DNA of 64,000 nucleotides from Neobacillus niacini (GCF_019749295.1 NZ_JACWFG010000001.1:456604-520603); one strand, 5' to 3'. Counted from the first letter of the stretch, positions 29,187 through 38,261 are shown. The notes: generated by a model not told the origin, from the letters alone. A program made the numbers and translations.

Positions 29187-29283
29187 CTCCAATCCCCCCT
29201 GGTCCTGCCTATTATTGTAGAATATTTCTATAAATCTGTTTATAATCAGAGTATTCATGAAAGCAAGGGAAGGATGAACGAGG

Positions 29284-30438
29284 GTGGAGCATTTAATTAA
29301 TACCAAAGTTCAGGGAATAGAGGTTTCAGGTATAAGAAAGTTTTATAATATGGTATCACACATAGACGATTTGATTTCATTTACAATTGGTCAGCCAGAT
29401 TTTCAAACACCAGAACATGTAAAACTAGCCGGCATTCAAGCGATTGAGGAAAATTTCACATCTTATACGCCTAATGCTGGAATCACTGAATTACGAACTG
29501 CCGCATGTGATTTTGTTAAAAAAAAATATGGGCTTTCCTATGAACCAGAATCTGAAGTAATCGTCACAATGGGTGCAAGTGAGGCGATTGATATAACCTT
29601 TAGAGCGATTCTGAGCGAAGGTACCGAAGTAATATTACCAGGACCCATTTACCCAGGATATGAACCCATTGTTCGAATGTGTGGAGCAGTTCCGGTTCAT
29701 GTGGATATAAGAGAAAATCAGTTCCGATTTACTTTAGAAATGATTAAACCTTATATTTCCGAAAAGACTCGTTGTATTGTTTTACCATATCCTTCAAATC
29801 CTACTGGTGTGAGCCTGTCAGAAGGTGAATTAAAGGAAATCGCTGATTACTTAAAGGACCGGGATATTTTTGTACTTGCTGACGAAATCTACAGCGAGTT
29901 AATTTATGATCAAACACATGTCTCAATTGCTTCTTTCCTAAAGGAGAAATCAATTGTTATTAATGGGTTATCCAAATCACATGCGATGACCGGATGGAGA
30001 ATTGGTTTTCTATTTGCACCACAAAATATTACAAAGCACATATTAAAAGTACACCAATACAATGTATCGTGTGCAAATTCAATTGCTCAGAAAGCCGCTT
30101 TAGCTGCATTAACGGCCGGGATTGATGACGCTATTCCGATGAAAAAAGAGTATTCGATAAGACGTGACTATGTTTATAACCGCCTTACCGCAATGGGGCT
30201 CAATGTAGTTAAACCAGATGGGGCATTTTATTTCTTTGTAAAAATTCCCGAATCTATTTCCTTGAATAGCTTTGATTTTGCCCTGAAAATGGTTCATGAA
30301 GCTAAGGTAGCCGTAGTTCCTGGAAGTGCATTCTCTGAGTATGGTGAAGGCTACTTTCGACTATCCTTTGCCTGTTCTCACGAAACATTGGAAAATGGGT
30401 TGAACCGGATGGAGAAATTTTTAAATGCTGACATATAA
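29284..30438 (+). CDS. patA: Class I aminotransferase PatA (N-acetyl-LL-diaminopimelate aminotransferase)
   Basis: A fold-type I pyridoxal-phosphate enzyme of 384 residues. The PLP lysine lies in INGLSKSHAMTGWR; YPSNPTG, LADEIYSEL and the substrate Arg in FRLSFACS are present. It matches B. subtilis PatA closely, which completes the acetyl-diaminopimelate pathway by making N-acetyl-LL-DAP, so dapH, patA and ykuR are all in this window. The start is GTG at 29284 with an AAGGATGAACGAGG leader. Confidence 0.93.
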   Translation: MEHLINTKVQGIEVSGIRKFYNMVSHIDDLISFTIGQPDFQTPEHVKLAGIQAIEENFTSYTPNAGITELRTAACDFVKKKYGLSYEPESEVIVTMGASEAIDITFRAILSEGTEVILPGPIYPGYEPIVRMCGAVPVHVDIRENQFRFTLEMIKPYISEKTRCIVLPYPSNPTGVSLSEGELKEIADYLKDRDIFVLADEIYSELIYDQTHVSIASFLKEKSIVINGLSKSHAMTGWRIGFLFAPQNITKHILKVHQYNVSCANSIAQKAALAALTAGIDDAIPMKKEYSIRRDYVYNRLTAMGLNVVKPDGAFYFFVKIPESISLNSFDFALKMVHEAKVAVVPGSAFSEYGEGYFRLSFACSHETLENGLNRMEKFLNADI

Positions 30439-30484
30439 CAAAAGAACCCTCACTGCGAAAAAAGTGAGGGTTCTTTTGTTTTTA
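30438..30484. terminator. Bidirectional terminator between patA and the 58-residue gene
   Basis: AAAGAACCCTCACT and AGTGAGGGTTCTTT pair perfectly; T-rich sequence follows on both strands. Confidence 0.9.
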
Positions 30485-30661
30485 TTAACCTTTATATTTA
30501 CCGTTATTTTTAGATGCTTTTTCTTTTTTTGCTTTATCTTTGTGAATTTTATTGGTAGCTGCTGAACCCATTTCATGAGCAAATTCCTCATTTAAAACAG
30601 CAGAGTCAAAACCCTTTTTGTTTTTTTGCTGCGGGTCATTCTTTTTATTCTTTTTAGCCAT
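30485..30661 (-). CDS. Small lysine/asparagine-rich protein (58 residues), likely spore-associated
   Basis: This short gene starts at ATG 30661 after GGAGGAG (seven to eight bases upstream) and ends at TAA 30485. The protein is highly charged: MAKKNKKNDPQQKNKK, a central FDSAVLNEEFAHEMGS, then KDKAKKEKASKNN. The composition and the NEEFAHE core resemble small spore-type proteins of Bacillus, and it shows a similar basic-acidic-basic layout to the genes at 62962-63255. I cannot name a family. Convergent with patA and sharing its terminator. Confidence 0.65.
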   Translation of the reverse strand: MAKKNKKNDPQQKNKKGFDSAVLNEEFAHEMGSAATNKIHKDKAKKEKASKNNGKYKG

Positions 30662-30728
30662 TATAAAATCTCCTCCTCTTTTATGTTCCTTTCTAGTTTT
30701 TAAAAAGGAGGAGGAATTTATTCAATGT

Positions 30729-31616
30729 TTAAGACTTCCAATATTTATAAAGCGCTTGCGTTCCACTGTTTTCCTCGCCCATTTCAGCAAGCTGCTCATA
30801 AAGTGATTTTGCCAATGCCAATCCTGGGACCTTCATTTCCATACGGTCTGCTTCCGCTAAAGCAATTTTCATATCCTTAATAAAATGTTTTATGTAAAAT
30901 CCTGGTTCAAAATTACCATTTAGCATTCTAGGTGCAAGATTACTTAAGGACCAGCTGCCTGCAGCACCTGTGGTTATACTTCTTAAAACCGATTCTGGAT
31001 CTAACCCTGCCTTCTCAGCATAAATAATTGCCTCGCAGACACCAATCATATTCGTAGCAATTGCAATTTGGTTGCACATTTTTGTATGCTGACCTGCACC
31101 TGCCTTTCCCTGATAAACAATATTTGTTCCGAGCAGGTTTAACAGCGGCTTTATAGATTCAAAGACTTCATCCTCCCCGCCAGCCATAATTGACAGCTTT
31201 GCTTCCTTTGCCCCTACATCACCACCGGACACAGGTGCATCAATGGTATGAATTCCTTTTTCTATTGCAGCTTCATTAATTCTCACTGCAAGAGACGGAG
31301 AGGATGTCGTCATATCAATTAGGACGCTGTCTTTACGGCTATGATTAATTAATCCACTAACTCCTAGATAAATCTCTTCTACATCATCAGGATAGCCGAC
31401 CATGGTGATAATAATATTAGCACTTTCAGCCATTTCCTTTGGTGAATCTACCCATTTGGCGCCTTTATCTAAAAGTTCTGCTGACTTTTCCTTTGTTCTT
31501 GAATAAACAATTAGTGGAAATCCAGCACCTAATAAATGCCCCGCCATACTTTTCCCCATAACACCTGTCCCAATAAATCCAATTATCGTATTTTCTGGAG
31601 TGAACACAGGAATCAT
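30729..31616 (-). CDS. ykwC: NAD(P)-dependent beta-hydroxyacid dehydrogenase family protein YkwC
   Basis: The 295-residue protein belongs to the 3-hydroxyisobutyrate dehydrogenase/6-phosphogluconate family: Rossmann GFIGTGVMGKSMA, substrate motif DAPVSGGDVGA, and catalytic Lys in GAGQHTKMCNQ. It matches YkwC. The substrate is unproven. GGAGG directly abuts the ATG at 31616, while the GTG at 31607 has nine-base spacing and may be the actual start. Confidence 0.9.
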   Translation of the reverse strand: MIPVFTPENTIIGFIGTGVMGKSMAGHLLGAGFPLIVYSRTKEKSAELLDKGAKWVDSPKEMAESANIIITMVGYPDDVEEIYLGVSGLINHSRKDSVLIDMTTSSPSLAVRINEAAIEKGIHTIDAPVSGGDVGAKEAKLSIMAGGEDEVFESIKPLLNLLGTNIVYQGKAGAGQHTKMCNQIAIATNMIGVCEAIIYAEKAGLDPESVLRSITTGAAGSWSLSNLAPRMLNGNFEPGFYIKHFIKDMKIALAEADRMEMKVPGLALAKSLYEQLAEMGEENSGTQALYKYWKS

Positions 31617-31662
31617 CCTCCGATTTTAAATTTTTATCTATTTAATTATATATCGTTAACGA

Positions 31663-31696
31663 GAAAAAAACCGGAACAAAGTACTTTCCGGTTATC
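31663..31696 (-). terminator. Terminator of the 31765-32238 lipoprotein gene
   Basis: The minus strand reads AACCGGAA-AGTACTTTG-TTCCGGTT followed by TTTTT. Confidence 0.85.
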
Positions 31697-31764
31697 GTGC
31701 TCAATCTCCAAATTTATGCACCTTTTTAGCTTCTCCTATACTAAACCAGGATAAACGAACTTTT

Positions 31765-32238
31765 CTAAAGTTCAGACGAGAAATTTGTTAAAAAAACACG
31801 TCCAAAAACTTCCTGATTGTTGTATATTTCTATGGAAACAGCTTGATTTTTTTCAATCATATTTTTTAGGTCATGAATGTGTAAATCTTCTTTTAAAGGG
31901 AGCGGATCCATAAAAATATACTTTTCACTTTTCCCCTTCACCTCTAAATATTCTCCATTTAAAACTTGATCTTCACCATAGATAATTTCTCGTTTGCCAA
32001 TTGCAGCGGCAAGTTGATCATTATGAATTGTAACCCTTACTTTATATAATTCATGTCTATCTAAAATCTCATTATTTATCCTAAAACGAAATTGCAGTTC
32101 ATTATTCTTTGTTAACAAAGCATCCGCATAGCGGTTTACTATTAATTCTTCTGTTAGAGGGAGTCCACAACCTGTAAGTGTTGTTCCAATAAACATTAAA
32201 CCTACTATAAGTAAAAACACTTTTATTCTTCTCCGCAT
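31765..32238 (-). CDS. Putative lipoprotein of unknown function
   Basis: A protein of 157 residues from ATG 32238, chosen for AAAGGAG eight bases upstream (the GTG at 32247 is too close). Signal: basic MRRRIK, hydrophobic stretch, lipobox TLTGC. The remainder is mixed alpha/beta without recognised motifs: RYADALLTKNNELQFRFRIN..., a YGEDQVLNGEYLEV segment and FGRVFLTN at the end. It should be attached to the outer face of the membrane. Own terminator. Family not recognised. Confidence 0.65.
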   Translation of the reverse strand: MRRRIKVFLLIVGLMFIGTTLTGCGLPLTEELIVNRYADALLTKNNELQFRFRINNEILDRHELYKVRVTIHNDQLAAAIGKREIIYGEDQVLNGEYLEVKGKSEKYIFMDPLPLKEDLHIHDLKNMIEKNQAVSIEIYNNQEVFGRVFLTNFSSEL

Positions 32239-32327
32239 GTTAAACACTCCTTTATGTTTTTACCTTAACCAAATATTATTGGTAATAAACGTAAAATGAG
32301 GTTGATTATAGTATTAAGGCAGAGAGG

Positions 32328-33116
32328 TTAAATGGCTCTAATCATTCCCCCATCAACTAAAAACGAACTGCCTGTCATATAAGTATTTGCATCTGATAGA
32401 AGGAAAGCCGCTACATTTGCAAATTCTTCAGGTGTACCATATCTTTTTAAAGGGATTGTCGCCTTCATTGATAATTCAACAGTGTTTAGATCTACTCCCA
32501 GTTTATCCGCTCTAATTTGGTCTAAATGTCTAACTCTGTCAGTTGCAATTCGTCCTGGTGCAATTGTGTTGATAAGTATATTATATTCAGCTAATTCCGC
32601 TGCTAAAGTTTTGGAGAGTCCTACGATACCGGTTCTAAACGTATTTGAGAGTATTAAGCCTGGAATGGGTTCCTTAATGGAAGATGAGGCGATATTAAGA
32701 ATTTTTCCACCTTGTCTCTTTAGATGTGGCAATGCTTCACGTATAATACGGACATATGATAATAAATTTAATTCAAATGCATTTTGCCACTCATCATCTG
32801 TTAATTCCTCAAATGTTCCAGCTGGCGGACCGCCCGCGTTATTAACCAGTAATTGAAGAGTGCCAAATGTCTCGATTGTTTTTGATACAAGTTGTTTGAT
32901 ATCCTCTGTCTTTGTTATATCTGTTTTTTGGAAGGCCACTTTGCCAAGCCCCAGAACCTCTAATTCCGCTGCCTTCTTTTTGAGTTTTTCCACATCTCGA
33001 CCTGAAATCATTACATTGGTGCCTTCTTTTACTAACGCCTTCGCAATCGCAAAACCTAGGCCTTGGCTGGAAGCAATTACAAGCGCTGTTTTCCCGCTCA
33101 GATTTAAATCCATCAT
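32328..33116 (-). CDS. Short-chain dehydrogenase/reductase family protein with an atypical active site
   Basis: A 262-residue SDR fold protein with cofactor loop ASSQGLGFA (where TGxxxGIG is usual), NNAG at 92-95 and catalytic-type Ser144 in NIASSS. The usual YxxxK is replaced: Ser157 stands in the Tyr position and Arg161 in the Lys position (LSNTFRTG). This SN-x-x-R variant is shared by a subset of SDR proteins, so it may define a subfamily and need not mean loss of function. The ATG at 33113 (one codon inside) is better spaced from AAAGGGGG. Confidence 0.85.
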   Translation of the reverse strand: MMDLNLSGKTALVIASSQGLGFAIAKALVKEGTNVMISGRDVEKLKKKAAELEVLGLGKVAFQKTDITKTEDIKQLVSKTIETFGTLQLLVNNAGGPPAGTFEELTDDEWQNAFELNLLSYVRIIREALPHLKRQGGKILNIASSSIKEPIPGLILSNTFRTGIVGLSKTLAAELAEYNILINTIAPGRIATDRVRHLDQIRADKLGVDLNTVELSMKATIPLKRYGTPEEFANVAAFLLSDANTYMTGSSFLVDGGMIRAI

Positions 33117-33183
33117 CCATCCCCCTTTAAACTCGTCTATCCCTATTATACTAAAAATTACCTCTATTTCCTAAAACATGTAC

Positions 33184-33226
33184 AACAAAAAAGAGACAAA
33201 ATAAATCTGCCTCTTTTTTGTCGATC
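33184..33226 (-). terminator. Terminator of ptsHI
   Basis: The minus strand reads ACAAAAAAGAG and CTCTTTTTTGT arms around a 15-base loop, ending in a T-run; it follows the ptsI stop at once. Confidence 0.8.
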
Positions 33227-33227
33227 A

Positions 33228-34940
33228 TTATTTGGTTGCAGCATTAACTGCTTCGATCACCTGATCGGTTGTTTGCATATTTAATACCTGATTGGCCAGT
33301 TTCTCCATATCAGCCTTGCGTAACTTTTTAATTTGTGAACGTGCTTTTAAAATAGACGTTGCACTCATTGAAAATTCATCTAATCCAAGGCCAAGAAGAA
33401 GTGGTATTGCCGTTTCATCTCCAGCCATTTCACCGCACATTCCAGCCCACTTTCCTTCTGCATGTGCAGCGTCAATAACCATTTTTACCAATCTAAGAAT
33501 TGACGGGCTATATGGTTGATATAGGTAGGATACACGTTGATTCATTCGGTCAGCTGCCATTGTATATTGAATTAAATCATTCGTACCAATACTAAAGAAA
33601 TCCACTTCTTTCGCAAATTGGTCAGCTAAAATAGCAGTTGATGGAATTTCAACCATGATTCCAAGCTCAATACTGTCTGATACCTTTTGACCAGCAGCAA
33701 TAAGCTTTTGTCTTTCATCTTCAAGGATAGCCTTAGCTTCACGGAATTCATCCAAAGTTGCAATCATCGGGAACATAATTTTTAAGCTGCCATAAGTACT
33801 TGCTCGGAGAAGCGCACGGAGCTGAGTACGGAAGATATCCTGCTCCTCTAAACATAAACGAATCGCTCTAAAACCTAAAAATGGATTAAGCTCTTTTGGT
33901 AATTGAAGATATGGAAGCTCTTTATCGCCGCCGATGTCCAATGTACGAACAACCACAGGCTTATCCTTCATACCTTCTAAAACCGCTTTATAAGCCTCAA
34001 ACTGCTCTTCTTCAGTAGGAAGCTGGTCTCTTCCCATATAAAGGAACTCAGTCCGGTAAAGACCTACGCCTTCACCGCCATTTTCAATTACTCCCTTTAA
34101 ATCATTTGGAGTACCAATATTAGCAGCCAACTCAACATGGTGGTCGTCCGCTGATACCGTTTTTTCATTAACAAGCTTTGCCCATTCACTCTTTTGAGCT
34201 TCAAATTGCTGATGGATGTTACGGTATTCTTCCACAAGTTCTGGAGTCGGGTTAATATGTACTTCACCTTTAAGCCCATCGACTATGACTAAGTCACCAT
34301 TGTTAATTTCTTCTGTAGCCGTTTTTGTACCTACAACTGCCGGAATCTCCATTGAACGAGCCATAATCGCTGAATGAGAAGTACGTCCGCCAATATCAGT
34401 AGTAAATCCTAGTACATATTGCCGGTTCAATTGAGCAGTATCTGATGGAGTTAAATCCTCTGCTACAATAATTACTTCTTCGGCGATCATGCTTGGATTT
34501 ACCAGCTGTACCCCTAGCAGGTGTGAAAGAACACGTTTTGTAACATCACGGATATCTGCTGCACGTTCCTTCATATATTCATTGTCCATTTGTTCAAACA
34601 TCGTAACAAACATATCTGCTGTATCTTTTAACGCAGCTTCTGCATTTACTTTATCTGATTGAATCTTGTCTTCAATTGGACCATTTAATTCTGGATCTGT
34701 TAAGACAAGTAAATGTGCTTCGAAAATGGCTGCTTTATCTGCCCCTAAGTCAACCTTAGCACGGTCGCGAATAGCTTCTAGTTCTGCTTTAGATTTTGCA
34801 ATTGCTTCCCTAAAACGCGAAACCTCTGATGCCGTATCTTCGATTGTTTGTGTTTCAAATGTTAAATTTGGTTCAACTAACCGATATGCTTTTGCAATGG
34901 CAATGCCATTTGAAGCAGCAATTCCCTGTAAAAATGTCAT
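33228..34940 (-). CDS. ptsI: Phosphoenolpyruvate-protein phosphotransferase, PTS enzyme I
   Basis: A 570-residue enzyme that moves phosphate from PEP to HPr. It has the N-terminal HPr-binding helical domain, the phospho-His loop [13 protein letters not shown], and the C-terminal PEP-binding barrel with [43 protein letters not shown] and [10 protein letters not shown]. The start overlaps the ptsH stop by one base. No ptsG or glcT lies upstream, unlike in B. subtilis. Confidence 0.97.
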   Translation of the reverse strand: MTFLQGIAASNGIAIAKAYRLVEPNLTFETQTIEDTASEVSRFREAIAKSKAELEAIRDRAKVDLGADKAAIFEAHLLVLTDPELNGPIEDKIQSDKVNAEAALKDTADMFVTMFEQMDNEYMKERAADIRDVTKRVLSHLLGVQLVNPSMIAEEVIIVAEDLTPSDTAQLNRQYVLGFTTDIGGRTSHSAIMARSMEIPAVVGTKTATEEINNGDLVIVDGLKGEVHINPTPELVEEYRNIHQQFEAQKSEWAKLVNEKTVSADDHHVELAANIGTPNDLKGVIENGGEGVGLYRTEFLYMGRDQLPTEEEQFEAYKAVLEGMKDKPVVVRTLDIGGDKELPYLQLPKELNPFLGFRAIRLCLEEQDIFRTQLRALLRASTYGSLKIMFPMIATLDEFREAKAILEDERQKLIAAGQKVSDSIELGIMVEIPSTAILADQFAKEVDFFSIGTNDLIQYTMAADRMNQRVSYLYQPYSPSILRLVKMVIDAAHAEGKWAGMCGEMAGDETAIPLLLGLGLDEFSMSATSILKARSQIKKLRKADMEKLANQVLNMQTTDQVIEAVNAATK

Positions 34941-35206
34941 TACTCAGCCAGTCCTTCTTTTTTCAATAATTCATCAAGGCTTCTTAAAGCCTCTTCACTG
35001 TCACTGCCTTCTGCACTAATGGAGATATCAGCACCTTGTCCAATACCTAAAGACATGACACCCATAATAGATTTCAAGTTAACCTTTTTACCCTTATATT
35101 CTAAGTTGATTTCTGAATCAAATTTGCTAGCTGTCTGTACTAATAAAGTTGCAGGTCTAGCGTGAATACCTGTATCAGCTGTTACTTTAAATTGTTTTTC
35201 TGCCAT
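34940..35206 (-). CDS. ptsH: Phosphocarrier protein HPr
   Basis: An 88-residue protein with the enzyme I phosphorylation site His15 (TGIHARPAT) and the regulatory HPr-kinase site Ser46 ([10 protein letters not shown]). HPr-Ser46-P is the CcpA corepressor in Bacillus, so it connects to the cre-like sites here. Good AGGAG before ATG 35206. First gene of ptsHI, preceded by a 289-base leader. Confidence 0.97.
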   Translation of the reverse strand: MAEKQFKVTADTGIHARPATLLVQTASKFDSEINLEYKGKKVNLKSIMGVMSLGIGQGADISISAEGSDSEEALRSLDELLKKEGLAE

Positions 35207-35495
35207 GTTAAATCAAACTCCTTCTCATTATTATAAAATGACACTGGCTATTACATATCTAACGGCTTATAGTCAGATAAATATAACTGAACTAATTGTT
35301 ATATTTTCTCCAAAGTAATACGAAGTATGTAAATCAACAAGCCTCATTTTATTATTAGAAATTCATACAATTGCAAGGATACCATGTTCAAACAGCACAG
35401 ACAACATAAAACCCTTTTTGTAAGCGCATTAAAAAATCGACATTATGACTTTTTTTAAAAGTTCACAAATTAGCCATAAATTTATCCACTAATAT
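35207..35495 (-). promoter_or_regulatory. ptsH upstream region
   Basis: This 289-base AT-rich stretch has no ORF. TTGCAA followed by AATAAA-like sequence on the minus strand near 35355-35385 is a weak promoter candidate. A cre-like site is listed separately. No RNA antiterminator hairpin of the LicT/GlcT type was recognised. Confidence 0.35.
35419..35432. promoter_or_regulatory. Candidate cre (CcpA) site upstream of ptsH
   Basis: The plus strand reads TGTAAGCGCATTAA, matching 12 of 14 positions of TGWAANCGNTNWCA. It lies about 215 bases before the ptsH start and about 65 bases after the stop of the gene at 35496. Confidence 0.45.
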
Positions 35496-35690
35496 TTAGC
35501 TTCTAGGCTCTTTTAAGTAGTGATATAATACATCGCCTCCCCGCTGACCTATTCCACGAAAATGTTTAAAGTCTTCCCTCTTGACAAGGACTTGACGAAA
35601 ATCCATAAAAGCTTCTTTTTCAACATAATACTCAGATAGCTCACCTGTTTTTAATTTATCCAAAATCTCTTCAATAAATTGTTCCTGCAT
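35496..35690 (-). CDS. Small hypothetical protein (64 residues)
   Basis: The ATG at 35690 is chosen since AGAGGTG ends five to seven bases upstream; the GTG at 35699 overlaps that site. The protein (MQEQFIEEILDKLKTGELSEYYVEKEAF..., FKHFRGIGQRGGDVLYHYL) is soluble, with an amphipathic N-terminal helix and a Gly/Arg-rich turn. I do not recognise a family. Divergent from ykvS. Confidence 0.6.
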   Translation of the reverse strand: MQEQFIEEILDKLKTGELSEYYVEKEAFMDFRQVLVKREDFKHFRGIGQRGGDVLYHYLKEPRS

Positions 35691-35903
35691 ATAAGTCACC
35701 TCTATTACATTTTATAGTAAGAATTCATTTTGTAGTCAACAATTACACCTTTTGCTGCACAATAACCAGTAATAAATGTAACCGATTGCAATTTTTTAAA
35801 GGAATTAACAAAATTGTCAGTGAAAACCCTTTACGAAACTAGTAAAGTAGTGCAAACTGTTACTTAAATAACTATAGATTGTCACGTAAAGGAGAGAGAC
35901 TAA

Positions 35904-36092
35904 TTGAAAAAAGCAGAAGTAGGAAATATCATTGAATTCCGCGGTGGATTAAAAGGGATTGTTGAAAAGGTAAATGAAAACTCTGTAATAGTCGACCTGA
36001 CATTAATGGATAATTATCGCGACCTCGAACTAGATCAGAGGACTGTAGTTAACCATAAAAACTATAAGATTATTAAAGAAAGCGCTTATTAA
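35904..36092 (+). CDS. ykvS: YkvS family protein (DUF2187)
   Basis: A 62-residue SH3-like small protein: MKKAEVGNIIEF, GLKGIVEKVNENSVIVDLT, TVVNHKNYKII, matching YkvS of B. subtilis over its length. Function unknown. TTG start at 35904 with AAAGGAGAG upstream. Convergent with the 39-residue gene and sharing a terminator. Confidence 0.85.
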   Translation: MKKAEVGNIIEFRGGLKGIVEKVNENSVIVDLTLMDNYRDLELDQRTVVNHKNYKIIKESAY

Positions 36093-36104
36093 TTTAATAA
36101 ATTC

Positions 36105-36137
36105 GTAGAAAAGGCAGCCAATTGCTGCCTTTTTGCT
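36105..36137. terminator. Bidirectional terminator between ykvS and the DUF6254 gene
   Basis: AAAAGGCAGC-CAAT-TGCTGCCTTTTT, with T-runs usable on both strands. Confidence 0.88.
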
Positions 36138-36139
36138 TA

Positions 36140-36259
36140 TTATTTATCCTGCCCAGCTTCTTTTAATAACTGATCCTTTGACTTTACTTTTCCGTGAGGA
36201 TTTTGGTCTTGTTTACGAACAGTCCATTCCCGCTCTTGCTGGCTTTTGGATTTACTCAT
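36140..36259 (-). CDS. DUF6254-type small protein (39 residues)
   Basis: A tiny gene with an excellent GGAGGAAGG six to eight bases before ATG 36259. The peptide MSKSKSQQEREWTVRKQDQN, then PHGKVKSKDQLLKEAGQDK, is very hydrophilic and matches what I recall of the Bacillus DUF6254 family (REWTxRKQ-x-PHGKVKS core). Function unknown. Its layout resembles other small basic proteins of spore formers. Confidence 0.75.
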   Translation of the reverse strand: MSKSKSQQEREWTVRKQDQNPHGKVKSKDQLLKEAGQDK

Positions 36260-36408
36260 CGTCCTTCCTCCTTTCCTTTCACATTCCTATTTTTTTCAAT
36301 TTCTTCATTTCTTATTATTGTAAATGTTTAAAAGTGTGATGCAATCATTTCCTTTCATAAATCAATTTTGCTAAAATAAGTTTTATGTTAGAAAGGAGCT
36401 ATAAATAA

Positions 36409-37020
36409 ATGAAGAACCGCTTCATTGACCTGCGTCTAATTGCTGGATACATCCTTGCCCATGCTCTAATGTACTTTACCTTCAGCGATAGAGCCATATT
36501 TTGGTATATATTCACTGGGTCACTTCTGGTTTTAATTACTTTTGCAATGTTTCAAGAAGATGTTGATGATGAGGCATCATTTTTTAAATATATTTCGATG
36601 GGTGTATTATCTGGATTACTTCTCTATGCTCTCTTTTGGCTGGGGGTTCAAATCTTTGACCTATTTAACCTCCCATTTGAAAAGAGTATTAAAAATCTAT
36701 ACCGTTGGTTTGCCCCAACTTTATTCTGGCAATATCTTGCCTTAATTTTAGTGGCTGCTCCTGGAGAAGAACTCTTTTGGCGTGGATTTATTCAAAAAAG
36801 GCTGCTTCGATATTTCGGTCCGGTTGGAAGTATTACAATCGGAGCCTTGCTTTATTCTTCTGTCCATATTTATTCAGGAACCTTCATCTTAATGCTCGCA
36901 GCATTTCTTTCTGGACTTTTGTGGGGAGCCCTATACATGTGGAAAAAAAGCATGCCTTTAGTAATTGTTTCGCATATTGTTTTTGATATAATGATCTTTA
37001 TTATTTTGCCGCTAATATGA
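36409..37020 (+). CDS. CPBP family intramembrane metalloprotease
   Basis: The 203-residue protein has about six membrane helices. CPBP (Abi/CAAX-protease-like) motifs are present: EELFWRGFIQ (EExxxR), the second-helix S-V-H in LLYSSVHIYSG, and a final SHIVFD with His and Asp. Members cleave within the membrane or act in bacteriocin self-immunity; no bacteriocin gene is nearby. AAAGGAGC precedes the ATG. Confidence 0.87.
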   Translation: MKNRFIDLRLIAGYILAHALMYFTFSDRAIFWYIFTGSLLVLITFAMFQEDVDDEASFFKYISMGVLSGLLLYALFWLGVQIFDLFNLPFEKSIKNLYRWFAPTLFWQYLALILVAAPGEELFWRGFIQKRLLRYFGPVGSITIGALLYSSVHIYSGTFILMLAAFLSGLLWGALYMWKKSMPLVIVSHIVFDIMIFIILPLI

Positions 37021-37063
37021 GAAAAGCATCTATCTATGTATAGATAAATGCTTTTCTTTTTTT
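37019..37063. terminator. Bidirectional terminator between the CPBP gene and ykvI
   Basis: AAAAGCATCTATCTAT and ATAGATAAATGCTTTT pair almost fully; T-rich on both sides, between convergent stops. Confidence 0.88.
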
Positions 37064-38114
37064 ATGGTTTTTTCGCTGCATCATTTAATGGCTTCATCCA
37101 AAGAAGAATAAAGAAGATAAGGCTTATATACCCAAATAATGGGTAGAGGTTTGACAGAAGCTTACTATAATCAATAAGACTGATCATATATGACACGATA
37201 AAAATAGCTGATATGGTTATGAAAGTCGGAACATTAACAAATTGTTTTAACTGCCGGTCTAGACCAAATACATTCCCGATAACTGAAGTGAAGATTTCAC
37301 CATAAATAACCAGGACAAATATCCAATAAAAAAAAGGGGCTATTTGTTTCATTATGATTGCCATTGGTATCTCATAAAGCTCTACGTTTGGAAGCATTAT
37401 CAGTGTAAAATGACTTGAGATTAGTATAACTGTTAATGCGGTTCCTCCTAGAATACCTCCCCATTTAATCGTCCAATCATCTTTTATTTCATTTGCTATT
37501 GGGACAAGCACAGCCTGTGCTAAAGCAAGGTTTAAAGCTGTATAGGAAAAGGGGGCTAATATGCTTTTCCATCCATCCTCCGCATGGGGTATAAATAATA
37601 AGTGATTTAGAAAATCAGACTGTTTAATGGATAGTGACATTAACATCAGACTAAAGCAAACCATAATCGGAACAACAAATGAATTTACTGCAAATAAGCC
37701 CTTGGTACCGACTAACATAACTAAAAAGGATAAAAAAATGGTAATAAAAACACCTAAATTCTTCGATAGACCTAATTGTTCTTCAAAAACCGCTCCTGCT
37801 CCTGCAAGCATCACAGCACTTACTCCAAGCAGCATAAACAGCATAATTATATTAATACCCCTGCCTGCCCATTTTCCAAACAAGTGTACATTAAATTCCT
37901 GATATGAGACTGCATTAATTCGAGCGGCAATTCTCATTAACTTCGAGCCTAATACGATAAGGAGATAGCCGCTCAATAAAATACTTAAAAAACCGATGAA
38001 GCCAAATCGAGAGAAAAACTCTACAATTTCCCTTCCTGTAGCAAACCCTGCTCCTACGACTGTTCCAACGTAGACTGCAGCGATTTGAAAAGCTGCTGAC
38101 CAATTCTTTTTCAC
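37062..38114 (-). CDS. ykvI: YkvI-type membrane transporter
   Basis: A 350-residue protein with about ten membrane helices. The N-terminus AAVYVGTVVGAGFATGREIVEFF has the unwound GxGxATGxE helix-1 typical of the APC/LeuT superfamily, and it matches YkvI of B. subtilis, which lies next to clpE there as here. Substrate not established. GTG start at 38114 with AGGGGGAG upstream. Divergent from clpE. Confidence 0.82.
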   Translation of the reverse strand: MKKNWSAAFQIAAVYVGTVVGAGFATGREIVEFFSRFGFIGFLSILLSGYLLIVLGSKLMRIAARINAVSYQEFNVHLFGKWAGRGINIIMLFMLLGVSAVMLAGAGAVFEEQLGLSKNLGVFITIFLSFLVMLVGTKGLFAVNSFVVPIMVCFSLMLMSLSIKQSDFLNHLLFIPHAEDGWKSILAPFSYTALNLALAQAVLVPIANEIKDDWTIKWGGILGGTALTVILISSHFTLIMLPNVELYEIPMAIIMKQIAPFFYWIFVLVIYGEIFTSVIGNVFGLDRQLKQFVNVPTFITISAIFIVSYMISLIDYSKLLSNLYPLFGYISLIFFILLWMKPLNDAAKKP

Positions 38115-38221
38115 CTCATCTCCCCCTCAAATACAATATATGAGCAAGAGGACAAACAAAGACGAGCTTTTTTTAAATGATCCCAATTTCTATTTTGAAA
38201 AAATTACCATAAGCAGACTAC

Positions 38222-38251
38222 TTGAAAAGTCAAAGAAGGTCAAAGTATACT
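38222..38251 (+). promoter_or_regulatory. clpE promoter
   Basis: TTGAAA (38222-38227), 18-base spacer, TATACT (38246-38251). The spacer is filled by a CtsR operator. Predicted start near 38258. Confidence 0.75.
38228..38244 (+). promoter_or_regulatory. CtsR operator 1 at clpE
   Basis: AGTCAAAGAAGGTCAAA matches the CtsR tandem heptad RGTCAAANANRGTCAAA at all positions. It lies between the -35 and -10 boxes, so bound CtsR would block RNA polymerase. Confidence 0.92.
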
Positions 38252-38261
38252 ATTCGCATAA

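Noticed and set aside
35207..35495. Possible RNA antiterminator leader before ptsH
   Set aside because: No LicT/GlcT-type RAT hairpin with overlapping terminator could be drawn; only a cre-like match remains.
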